Below are positions 13,438 to 23,186 of a stretch of DNA of 64,000 bases, in pieces. Made by a program: the position numbers and the translations under genes. The stretch comes from Haberlea rhodopensis (Eukaryota > Streptophyta > Magnoliopsida > Lamiales > Gesneriaceae), in the NCBI GenBank assembly GCA_907163345.1, contig CAJQUN010000055.1, positions 186,001-250,000 of the forward strand, written 5' to 3'. A model generated the notes under the pieces. That model had not been told where the DNA came from and made no database searches. It was given only the letters and a program-made list of their open reading frames with translations. Position 1 is the stretch's first letter, and each line of letters opens with the position of its first letter.

Positions 13438-13471
13438 ATCGCAGAGCTCAATTTCTGCTGCCCGTAATTTC

Positions 13472-13543
13472 ACGGGCAGCTTAAAAATAATTTTTTCACC
13501 TCAAACTACGGGCAGCTTAAAAATAATTTTTTCACCTCAAACT
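13472..13543. repeat. Exact 36-bp tandem duplication
   Basis: Two identical adjacent 36-bp copies (13472-13507, 13508-13543) begin ACGGGCAGC. The first copy also pairs with CTGCCCGT at 13458-13465, forming a perfect 8-bp stem with a 6-base loop. Confidence 0.9.
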
Positions 13544-13860
13544 ATTATTGTTTCAGGCTTAGTGTTATTCATATGAAGAATATTTCCTTAAAGGCTAAAT
13601 CTCAGACTGACCCCATATTTTGCCGCTTCACGTCTTCTTTCACTTGTTCAAAGTTTCTTCAAATTCCCTTCACCCTTTTTGATTGTACTTCAAGTTTTCT
13701 TTATGTTTTTTTTTTTACAACACACATCACATCGTCCAATTTCTCCTCTTTTTCTCGGCTTAGTGCTTGCAAATAAGGAGTAACTGTGCCAAAGAATTTG
13801 TTCTTGAACTTATTCCCTCTCCAAAAAAGTTTTCCTTTCCGTTAATTTTCAGTATTTGAC

Positions 13861-14184
13861 ATGGGTTTTTCGAAGAGCCATCCAGTTGATTCGGGTAAAG
13901 AATCCGAAAGCCAGAAATGGGTACTCTACGGAGTTTCGTTTTGGGCACCACTAAACTCAATATCGGCGAAGCATAGCGAGGCATGTGAAGCAGAGGATGA
14001 AGAAGGCGCGTGTTCCACAACTCCGACGGCGCCTGAGTCAAAGATACCAGAAAGACTTCTCTGCCCTACGGCACCAAGGAAGCGCCGCCCTACTTCACGG
14101 TGTCATTTGAACGGAAACATAGAATTCTTTAATCCTCCTGACTTGGAATCAGTATTTATTCGCCATGCCGAGAGAGCAAATTGA
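13861..14184 (+). CDS. SMR6: SIAMESE-related CDK inhibitor, SMR6-like
   Basis: Plant-specific inhibitor of cyclin-dependent kinases. SIM/SMR proteins bind CDK-cyclin complexes in the nucleus and favour cell-cycle exit or endoreduplication. It is a single exon of 107 residues. The N-terminal MGFSKSHPVDSG, an acidic segment (residues 39-46), the STTPTAPESKIPERLLCP block with APRKRRP, and the C-terminal EFFNPPDLESVFIRHAERAN motif together match the SMR6/SMR8 type, which are also short intronless genes. The start is the only ATG that gives the conserved N-terminus. The gene is preceded by two E2F sites and followed after about 130 bp by a hAT element. Confidence 0.9.
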   Translation: MGFSKSHPVDSGKESESQKWVLYGVSFWAPLNSISAKHSEACEAEDEEGACSTTPTAPESKIPERLLCPTAPRKRRPTSRCHLNGNIEFFNPPDLESVFIRHAERAN

Positions 14185-14315
14185 GTTGAGATTTGTAAGG
14201 TTTGCTGAACGACATTAATCTCAAGGGGAAAGAATTCAAATTGGACTTGTAATAATTAGAAAGATTCTTTCCTTGGATAATGATCAAGGATGCTTTCTTT
14301 GTAATGTTTGGCAGT

Positions 14316-14757
14316 TAGGGGTGAGTATTCGGTTAATTCGGTTAAAAATCGAACCGAATTAACCGAAACTGAAATAACCTAATTTTTTTTTACAAAACCG
14401 AACAAACCGAATTTTTTTTAAAGAAACCGAACAAACCGAACCGATAAAATATCTGTTAATTCGGTCGGTAACCGAATTAACCGATATTTTTGAAAAATGT
14501 AAAAAAATGTAAAAAAATTATAAAAAATAAATTAAAAACTGATTTTAAAAATATAAAAAAATAAAAATAATAATAAAAATCTGTTAGATCGGTTAAATCG
14601 GTTAACCGATATTTTTAAAATCAAAACCGATAACCGAACCTATTTAACCGATATTTTAAAAAAATAAAACCGAACTTCCAAATTGACCGAACCGAATTTC
14701 CAAACTTATTCGGTTCGGTCGGTTATTTCGATTAAACCGAAGTTTTGCTCACCCCTA
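14316..14757. mobile_element. Non-autonomous hAT element, 442 bp
   Basis: The termini are TAGGGGTGAGTA and the complement of TAGGGGTGAGCA, with an exact 8-bp TSD TTGGCAGT (14308-14315 and 14758-14765). The body is built from repeated AACCGAATT/CGGTTAACC motifs in both orientations, so each half can fold on the other. No ORF. It lies in or just after the SMR 3' UTR. Confidence 0.88.
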
Positions 14758-15487
14758 TTGGCAGTAGTTGTTCAAGGTTTAGAGCTTGTCTGACTTGATT
14801 AGTTGCAGTTTTAGGTTTTGATAAGATATTTCGGGCTTATTGACAACGAACCCATGGTTTTTCAAATATTACATCCATTGTTTATCTCGTGTGGTTTGAA
14901 AATAAGTAGTTTATTTTATTTTGGTTTGTAAAGATAGACAGTTTAACCTATGTAATTTGTGAAGATGTACAATACAATATGTATATGTATGCTATATTTA
15001 CAAACTACATGAGATAAACTACTTAATTACAATATATATAGGTTGAATGTCTATTAGGGATATCAAATTGGGTAAAATTCCTAATTATAAATCTCAATAA
15101 TAAAATATCTTATGGATATTATATGAAGTAAATTATCACTAACTCGATATTAGATATAACCACATAATGGAACTTAGTTACCTGTTAGTTTGATTGGCAG
15201 AATCCATTTGGGATTGTGTAGTAAAAATTTTATTGTAAAAAAAATTATATTGAATGATTTGAACTTTTCATAAAAAAATTCACAAATTGAAATCTTAGAC
15301 GGTTCAGAAACTTGAATATCACAAAGTTTAATGCCTAATTGAACTGTTGAAGAGACAAGGTTGTGTTTGACATATAGCTTCATTATTTACATAATATTGT
15401 TCAAAATCAAATTATGTATTGAATATTGAAATTTAAAAAATGTGCCAAAATTTAAGCTTCACGAATTCTCTTCCCAATGCCCTTTGG

Positions 15488-15603
15488 GTTTGTCTTAGGT
15501 GCACCCGATGTTAGGTATACCAAAACACATACATATGTGTATATGCATAAATATTTTTTTTGTGTCTTACTGCACCCAAATATCAGGTGCACCTAAGACA
15601 AAC
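15488..15603. mobile_element. Short MITE-like palindromic element, 116 bp
   Basis: A perfect 18-bp inverted repeat, GTTTGTCTTAGGTGCACC at 15488-15505 and its complement at 15586-15603, with weaker pairing further in. No TSD could be fixed, so the superfamily is open. Confidence 0.7.
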
Positions 15604-16329
15604 TCATGTTCTCTTCAATTTTCAAAATTTTAACATAATATATTAATTCATTAAAATTTTAATCTATAATATTTCATTTCTTGGCCAGCAAGTACCAATA
15701 GTTTTTTTTATTTTTTTATTTGACTTTAGCTATGGTATGGGCCCTACAAATATATTCTCAGTCAAGTCCCTCGTAAATCGTAATTGTGGTGAAAAAAGGA
15801 CAATCACTTCCATAGTTGAGCTGTATTAAAACAGAATCCTATGTAGGGTTCTTATGACTCCAAAGACATTGCCCACCACCACATGATTCTTGATCCGAAT
15901 ATATTACAAAATCCAATATATTTTAAAATACAAATTTATTTTTTGTGCTTACAATCGGACTATATATGTGTGCACGCGCACGCTCATGTATATATACTAT
16001 ATATTTTGCAGGATAGTTTGAAAAATGGCCTTGAGCAAACATGTTTTATTTATTTATGATATTATTTAAAGATTTGTTTTGTGAAATAACCTTCAAACAC
16101 GTACAAAAACAAAGGTCAAACAACGATAAAAAATTAACGGTTATATTTCAAATTCATGTTCAAACAAAGGTTATTTGTTTAAATTATTCCTATATTTTGG
16201 TAGGATTTAATATATATCTTTTAAATTGTTTTTGGATCGGTAAATAAATATATTCAAGAACCCAAAATACAAAATGCACAATACAAATGCAGAAAGAATG
16301 CTAAAGCTACACAACATCTCCAAAATATA

Positions 16330-16476
16330 CATCATTAGGAAATAATTTGTACATAATACGAAAACAAAGACTTTGATTCGAGCAACCATACGATCCCGGG
16401 AATCGACACAACCTTCGAATTTCATGCTATTGCGGGCGTTCCAAATGTGATATACTCCCGTCTGGCAATCATGCAA
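16330..16476 (-). pseudogene. LINE reverse-transcriptase C-terminal remnant
   Basis: The minus-strand reading has VYHIWNARNSMKFEG followed by a basic stretch (residues of the type RDRMVARIK). This is the pattern found after the zinc-binding region at the end of plant LINE ORF2 proteins. Nothing upstream continues the reading and the preceding domains are missing, so it is a truncated 3' fragment. Confidence 0.55.
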
Positions 16477-16974
16477 ATGTGATAGATCCTTTTTGTTGCT
16501 GATGCTTAGTGAGAATATTGGGTTATAAGAACTACACTAGCTGATCCTGATTTATACAATGCTTATGAAAATAGATTTGTTTAAAGGGTATAACTATATT
16601 CGAAATGTATCAAAGTCAACTGATTTATTAAATTCGAAAATAAAAAATTTACATTTTCAAAAAAAATAACACACATAAAATAAATATACTTTTAATTTAA
16701 AAGGCTTGAAACTAGATAAACGAAGAGAGTATTATTTAGGTGTGATTATGTGATCCTATAAAGATTTTTCTTTTGAAAGAACAATAAAGGAAATTTAATT
16801 GGTTCGGATTAGTGAAAAGTAATTTCCCAATACCTAGGGCGAGTCAAATTCATCTATGTAGATACAGATTGATCAATAAGCTGAATTTCGACCAAAAGAT
16901 CAATGACCAATATTTATTTTGGTGTGTGCGTCCATATATTTTGTTAAAAAATGGTCTAAGTTAAGTTTGAACCC

Positions 16975-17300
16975 GAGAAGCCGAGGTCAAAGAAGTTGCA
17001 TTGGGCCATAGTCTCCCGTCATAAAGCAGTCTTCTACTTCTAGTCGACTGCTGGCTTGAGAGAAGGCAGCCTCTCTCGGGAAACATGGCAAAATTGATCT
17101 TTTGGGTAGGTGCAGTAAGAGCAGAGGAGATGAGATACAAGGAAAACTCATGGAGAGGAAGAAGAGTCCTAACACCTGCTAAAAAGAAGATTTATTATCC
17201 CTATAGGGCGCCGTCCTTGGCAACGCAGCAGACAGTTCCTTTAGTGCATTAGACATGAAAAACTCGACCGAAGGTGCTTTCAGGAGTCTGAGTTCCTGAA
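16975..17300. other. GC-richer patch of unknown origin
   Basis: About 325 bp clearly richer in G+C than its flanks, with purine-rich phrases and no stable reading frame. It could be organelle-derived DNA or a piece of another gene. I do not recognise it. Confidence 0.3.
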
Positions 17301-17711
17301 ATTAATTCGTCATGAAATTAAATCTCAATTAATATCTAATGGCTTCAAACCGCTGTTCTCAAGGCCATATAATATTATATTACCGAATTGGTCTTAGATA
17401 CCCCATGAAATAGCCAAAGAATAAATCTATATTACAGATGGTTAATGAAGTATCTCAACGTACTAGCTGTAATTATCATATTTGTTTCAACGAAATAATT
17501 TCATATTTTTCATATAATTTCTTAAAACATTTTTTCTAAAAAAAAAAAATTTCATTGTTATGCATCACAAGTAACATTCAATAGATGGACAACACCATGA
17601 GAAGAATGACAAAATAAATTGAAGTAAAATGTTAGACATGACACACGGAATGGCATGAATCCTAAAGAAGAAATGATTCTATAATTGAAAATAATAATAA
17701 TGAAACGAAAT

Positions 17712-17973
17712 TGATACCCCGATATTCGGTGCGGTTTGGACCCGAACTTTATGGGCTCGACTCGGTCTCATAAGAACGAGGGAACCTTGGCCCATTAGGT
17801 TGAGGGCCCATTTCATTAAACATTTATCTTGGCCCATAATGAGATCCCATGGAAGAAGAAAAAAAAGGGGGGGAGCCATGCTTTTTCGAGGGTTTTTTCC
17901 TCCTCGATTTTTCTGGGAAAAAACACTGTAATTCATTCATTGTTACAAGATTGAACCAAAAAATGACGTAACA
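17712..17973 (+). repeat. 5' LTR
   Basis: Begins TGATACCCCG and ends GACGTAACA, with the canonical TG...CA ends. Almost identical to 22671-22933. Confidence 0.93.
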
Positions 17974-17974
17974 A

Positions 17975-17993
17975 TTGGCGCCGTCTGTGGGAA
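17975..17993 (+). other. Retrotransposon primer-binding site
   Basis: TTGGCGCCGTCTGTGGGAA starts one base after the 5' LTR, the standard position for tRNA-primed minus-strand synthesis. The same PBS type is common in plant Ty3/gypsy elements. Confidence 0.8.
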
Positions 17994-17994
17994 A

Positions 17995-18774
17995 ATCGAG
18001 CTAAGATGTTGATACTGAGGGACGAAAATTATCGGCTAAAAGAAAAAGAAATGGAGGATTTCGGAGGGTTTTGGGCGAGGAGCTTCTGGTTCGTGTGGCT
18101 ATGGCAGGGTTGTGCTCGAGGCCTCGTGGGATGGAGGCAGTGGGCGGCGAGTTCAGGGTTCCATGAGGTGGTGGCTGGGTTGTGTTGCTGTCGCTGACCA
18201 ATAAAAAAAAAGAAAAAGAGGTTCTGGGAAGAAATGTTCGAGGAAGAAGAAAAACGTTCTGGAAAGAAACTCCTTCCCCCTTCAATCTCGTGTGGCCCCT
18301 GCTCAGCCGTCGGGAAACCCTTCGCCCACCTCCGTGAGCCATCCTCCTAGCTGAGCGACCATCCGTTGCACTTCCTACGCATCGGAAAACCTTACTGTAC
18401 TGACCATCACCATCCGTCACAGCCTCTAAACATCGGATTTCACACAGAAAGTCACGGACACCTCTCTTCGTTCATAGACCAATCACCGCCTGCTTGTCGC
18501 CCCAAGTCACCCGAGTTTGAAGTGAAACAGCTCGCGGTCCCTGCGTGGAGAAAAACAGCACCGAAAAACTCAGCAAATTTGCGAGGTTGCTTGTTGCATT
18601 TTATTGAGTTTCTCCATGCTATCTTCTCGTTTCACAATATTGATTAGGTATTGAACTGCTATACTAATGTGAAATTGGTTGGAGTGATTTTGTTGGGATC
18701 CATTATTTTTTGGTTTTACATGTCAACGCCTATATACTCCACTGCTTACCATATATTTGGTAAATTACTTGACT
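17995..18774 (+). other. Leader of the retrotransposon, no recognisable gag
   Basis: Internal sequence between PBS and captured segment. ORFs on either strand, the longest being 139 codons on the minus strand at 18001-18420, are low-complexity and unlike Gag. The part at 18220-18640 is C/T- and G-rich and may itself be captured host sequence, but I do not recognise it. Confidence 0.5.
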
Positions 18775-20352
18775 GAGCTTGAAAGTTTAGTTGCCAAATT
18801 CCAAAATCGGGTTTCATTTGGAGTTAGAGCAGAGATTGTAGAACTTACAGTTATTCCTTATGTTAAGGGTTCACGAGCTAGAGCACTTTATAAGGCTGGT
18901 TTGCGAACTCCTCAAGCTATAGCTGAAGCATCTATTTCTGAAATTGTCTAAGCACTTTTTGAATCTTCTTTGTGGACTACACAAGATAAAAAACGGAGCC
19001 CGCAAAATTGTTCTTGATAAAGCTGAAGAGGCACGATTCGCTGCATTCTCAGCCTTCAAATCTCTTGGACTTGACGTGCCACCATTGTCTCATCCTTTAT
19101 TACTTAATGCTACTGAAAATGTCCCCCAAAAGGAATAAACATCGTCTTCAGGGGAGGAGTCAACTAGCAACTTTGTTGATTTTCATTCAAAGCATGGTTT
19201 GGATGCACCTTCCGTTGAGAAGAATAGTGATGGCACCAGTGGGGTTATGTTAAAAACTGGGGCAGACGAATCTACCTACTCTCAACAAGTTGGACTAATG
19301 TCAAACTGTGAAGCAAAATCAGCTGGCAACATGCAAGGTGTCAGAGAACATACATTGGAAAAAGGTCCTGTGAAGGCAGTTAGTATTCCTGGGGGAGTCG
19401 ATTCTTTCTTGGATCTTTGGGATGCAACAACAGAGTTCTTTTTTGATATACATTTTAATAAACAATCTGAATTGAACTCTTCTGCTCCATTTAAAATACA
19501 TGGCATGGCGGTTTACTGGGAAAACTCTCTTGTGTATTACTTAAATTTTCCGAAGGACTTATTACACCATAACAGTATAGAAAAAGAACATGCTAGTGTG
19601 CTACTACCAAAACATCAGGTGGAGATAGCCAAGAAACGGTGGATTAGGATTGGGAATATAATGAGGAGAAAGGAAGTCAAAAAATTTACTTGGAACTTAA
19701 AAGTTCAGATGCAGGTGCTCAAGAGTCCAGCTGTTTCTATTCAGAGACTTAGCGGTCTGCATGGTGGAATTAAAAGACTGGATCTGGATCTTATTGACAA
19801 TTCATACTTTATGTTTTCCCATGTCATGTAACGAATGCAATTGATATGTGCATTGTGGCATGGAGTCTTTCGCCAGATTAGAGAAAGTTCGTATCCTAAT
19901 CTGGAAAAGTTGTCAAAATGGCCTCTGAGGTTACAATATTCACAGGAAGTTAAAAAGAGGTTATCTAGTGATGTTGCAGCTTCAGCTAATCGAAGTGGTC
20001 GATGGAAGGATCAGATGCAAAGAGCTGCACATAATGGTTGCTGTCGCAGAGTTGCGCAAACTCGAGCTTTGTTTTCTGTTCTGTGGAAATTGTTAGAGGC
20101 CGAAGAACTGCTTGAACCACTTGTGACTATTGAAACTCGGCTGGTAAATGTTCTTGCTGATATGGAGATTTGGGGAATTGGTGTTGACATGGAGGGATGC
20201 CTTAGAGCACGGCATATTCTTGGAAGTAAACTTATGTTTTTGGAGAAGGAAGCTTTCGAATTGGCCGGAGAGACATTTTCATTACCAATGCCAGCTGACA
20301 TAGCTAATATACTCTATGAACACTTGAAACTGCCCAGGCCAGAAGGGAAATG
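18775..20352 (+). pseudogene. TEB: Captured fragment of DNA polymerase theta (TEBICHI/POLQ)
   Basis: Collinear matches to the middle of plant Pol theta, from the end of the helicase part to the start of the polymerase part. They include VAKFQNRVSFGVRAEI, PYVKGSRARALYKAGLRTPQ, KIKNGARKIVL, AFSAFKSLGLDVP, FTWNLKVQMQVLKSPAVSIQR, NRSGRWKDQMQRAAHNGCCR and LADMEIWGIGVDMEGCLRAR. Several segments that should span many exons are continuous, which points to capture from spliced RNA. A short insertion before EVKKRLS ending TATTCACAG looks like the 3' part of an intron. The reading is broken by a TAA at 18949-18951, a frameshift near 18970-18990, a TAA at 19136-19138, a TAA at 19829-19831 and frame changes to about 19910. 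The match stops abruptly at about 20350. It encodes no working polymerase; the intact host gene is not in the window. Confidence 0.9.
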
Positions 20353-20609
20353 AACTCCAACTCGAGTCTCAGCGTGCTCGGCCACATGGGCCCCTGCTCG
20401 GCCATGACCTCACCAAGGCCTTAGCCATCACCAAGACCCCTAGCTCAGTACTACCGAGCTCATGGCATATTTAGTTCAGCAGTTGACCTCAACTTCGGTG
20501 CTCGGACTACATGCTGTTACGGTTATTTCTTTTTAAGCTATTACTTCAAAGTTCATATATATATGGTGTTGCACTATATCATTGTTTCAGGTCGACTAAG
20601 TGCACTACA

Positions 20610-20725
20610 GCTCGGGCATGCAATCTTGCAGTAAGCCCCTAGTCAGGAGATCAGTCCGGGCATGCAATCTAGCAGTAAGCCCCTATTATATCAGCTCAGG
20701 CATGCGATCTCGCAGTAAGGCCTTA
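20610..20725 (+). repeat. Three ~43-bp repeats in the retrotransposon
   Basis: The phrase 'GGGCATGCAATCT-GCAGTAAGCCCCTA' or a close variant recurs near 20617, 20657 and 20699. It separates the captured segment from the minisatellite. Confidence 0.75.
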
Positions 20726-20846
20726 TTCATCAGACTTTGATCTTTATTTGATCCGGATTTTCGATTAACTTATTCGGATGGGGTGTAGTGGTATTGAGGT
20801 TCGGGAGTGGTGTGAATGTTGAAGTTGGGATGAGGAGATATGTTAT

Positions 20847-21477
20847 GGTCCGCCCTGACTACTATGAAAGCTAAGGTCCGCCCTGGCTACTATAAAAGTT
20901 AAGGTCCGCCCTGACTATGAAAGCTAAGGTCCGCCCTGGCTACTATAAAAGTTAAGGTCCGCCCTGACTATGAAAGCTAAGGTCCGCCCTGGCTACTATG
21001 AAAGCTAAGGTCCGCCCTGGCTACTATAAAAGTTAAGGTCCGCCCTGACTATGAAAGCTAAGGTCCGCCCTGGCTACTATGAAAGCTAAGGTCCGCCCTG
21101 GCTACTATAAAAGTTAAGGTCCGCCCTGACTATGAAAGCTAAGGTCCGCCCTGGCTACTATAAAAGTTAAGGTCCGCCCTGACTATGAAAGCTAAGGTCC
21201 GCCCTGGCTACTATGAAAGCTAAGGTCCGCCCTGGCTACTATAAAAGTTAAGGTCCGCCCTGACTATGAAAGCTAAGGTCCGCCCTGGCTACTATAAAAG
21301 TTAAGGTCCGCCCTGACTATGAAAGCTAATGGTCCGTCCTGGCTACTATAAAAGTTAAGGTCCGCCCTGACTATGAAAGCTAAGGTCCGCCCTGGCTACT
21401 ATAAAAGTTAAGGTCCGCCCTGACTATGAAAGTTAAGGTCCGCCCTGACTGGGAAAAGTAAGTTCCGCCCAGGCACG
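20847..21477 (+). repeat. Minisatellite of 25/28-bp units
   Basis: More than 20 units of the form AAGGTCCGCCCTG followed by either ACTATGAAAGCT (25 bp) or GCTACTATAAAAGTT / GCTACTATGAAAGCT (28 bp). The two types alternate, giving a higher-order period of about 53 bp. Units are nearly identical in the centre and degrade at both edges, as in arrays spread by unequal exchange or replication slippage. Confidence 0.92.
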
Positions 21478-22655
21478 ATTTTATTGAATAGTCTGCCCCG
21501 GAGTTCGAATCAGACGAGAAGCATTCGCTCATATTTATTATCTGGAGTCCAGATCGGACGAGTCTTGTCTACTTATATTTATTCTCCGGGATCAGATGAG
21601 ACGAGCTTTATTTGCTCAGCATTTTATCATCTCTGGAGCTCAAGTCATCTGTCACTTTGCCAATTCAGGTGAGCTATATCTCCTGCGCGTATTTATCATC
21701 CTAGAGTTCGGATACGCTTTAGTTTGGGGAGTTCAGTTGAGTTTTATCTGCTCACATTTAGTGATTATGTATGTCGGATGAACTTTATCTGCTTCGCATA
21801 CCTATTAGCTCTGGAGTTTGCGACGTACAAGCGGTATTTGTTCGGTTTATTATGGCAGGAGCTCAGGTCGGTCGTGACTTATATGCTCGGTTTATTATCT
21901 TCGGAGTTCAGATAGGTCAACCCTGCCCAAATAACAGGCCATCCTGCACAAATAACAGTTCTGGAGTTCGACGGGTTTTATCTGCTATGGAACGGAGCTA
22001 AGATTTATTGATTATGGAGTTCAGGCGAGCATTATTTGCTCTTATCTATCGTGTGGAGTTCAGCTCAGCTCGGACCAATGTTATTAGCTCATATATATAT
22101 TTCATCTTCGGAACTTAGACCGGGTTGGGCAAGCGTAGTTTGCTTGTACATCTCATATCAGGTCGGATGGGTATTATTTTCTCATACATCATCTCTGGAG
22201 ATCAGGTCGGGCGAGCTTTATTTGCTCAGGTCGGCTCAACCAAGATAAGCATAGCCCGTATTTGTTTTATCTGATCGGAATATTTATTATTCCTGGAGTT
22301 CGGATATATGTTTATTTGCTTATCAGCTCAGTTTTATCACCTCGGAGTTCTCGATCACCTTTGTCAGCTCGGAATTCGCGATTACAGTAGCTTCAGTTCG
22401 GATTCCTACTGCCCTGTACGACCGGCTATTATTGGCAGAAGCTCAGTACCGTGATTACACCGGTTCCTCGTATGAGTTCCACGAGCCACCTACTTTATCA
22501 AGGATCGGCATTCGAATTGTCATGGCTCTACCGACAGCATGACTTGGGAACTCGGCACGACGCAAGGTCACATCGTGGTTTGGCATTTGCAGGACTACCG
22601 ATCCGGGTCCTCACCTAACCAGTTGGAGTCGATACAGCGCTACTCTAGCTCGACT
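21478..22655 (+). other. 3' internal region of the retrotransposon, diverged short repeats
   Basis: Phrases such as 'GGAGTTC-GATCGGACGAGC' and 'TTTATTTGCTCA' recur every 60-120 bp in diverged form. Short ORFs (for example 21596-21781 and 21771-22001) arise from these repeats and are not judged real genes. Confidence 0.6.
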
Positions 22656-22670
22656 AGAGGGGGATACTCA
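22656..22670 (+). other. Polypurine tract of the retrotransposon
   Basis: AGAGGGGGATACTCA directly precedes the 3' LTR; the AGAGGGGGA part would prime plus-strand synthesis. Confidence 0.65.
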
Positions 22671-22933
22671 TGATACCCCGATATTCGGTGCGGTTTGGAC
22701 CCGAACTTTATGGGCTCGACTCGGTCTCATAAGAACGAGGGAACCTTGGCCCATTAGGTTGAGGGCCCATTTCATTAAACATTTATCTTGGCCCATAATG
22801 AGAGCCCATGGAAGAAGAAAAAAAAGGGGGGGGAGCCATGCTTTTTCGAGGGTTTTTTCCTCCTCGATTTTTCTGGGAAAAAACACTGTAATTCATTCAT
22901 TGTTACAAGATTGAACCAAAAAATGACGTAACA
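22671..22933 (+). repeat. 3' LTR
   Basis: Nearly identical to 17712-17973. It differs by T/G in GAGAtCCC versus GAGAgCCC and by one extra G in the G-run. Followed by the GAAAT duplication. Confidence 0.93.
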
Positions 22934-23186
22934 GAAATAATTCTTAGATGTGTTATGATACTATCAAAATGATTATTGCTGCTGTCAATGTTAAATTCAT
23001 GAAAATTATTATCACAGCAACATCAATAACATTTTTTTTGCTAAATGGTCATCACTTTAGGCATTTCCTTGTGTATAAGGGATAATAATTCCTAATTATT
23101 TTAGGGGAAATTGTATATTGGTACTGTTTTCAGAAAGTTAATTCAAATAAGTCTGACAAAAAATAATGTTTACAAAAGAAAACACT

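Larger units (their letters stand above)
14766..17706. other. Gene-poor intergenic DNA between SMR and the retrotransposon
   Basis: AT-rich. It contains the small MITE at 15488, the LINE remnant near 16400 and a GC-richer patch at about 16975-17300. No intact gene seen. Confidence 0.5.
17712..22933 (+). mobile_element. Non-autonomous LTR retrotransposon carrying a DNA polymerase theta fragment
   Basis: A 5222-bp element flanked by the 5-bp TSD GAAAT (17707-17711 and 22934-22938). LTRs of 262 and 263 bp differ by one substitution and one G-run indel. A TTGGCGCCGTCTGTGGGAA primer-binding site follows the left LTR and a purine-rich tract precedes the right LTR. No gag, protease, RT or integrase reading was found. 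The interior holds a leader (17995-18774), a Pol theta-derived segment (18775-20352), three ~43-bp repeats, a minisatellite and a region of short diverged repeats. The PBS and the repeat-rich 3' part recall Ty3/gypsy elements of the Tat group (inference). It must depend on proteins of another element to move. Confidence 0.92.

Noticed and set aside
18001..18420. 139-codon minus-strand ORF in the retrotransposon leader
   Set aside because: Low-complexity, Arg/Ser/Pro-rich, no family features, and antisense to the element.
20847..21477. Regularly spaced repeats resembling a CRISPR array
   Set aside because: There are no unique spacers; whole units are tandem copies, and the setting is a plant retrotransposon.
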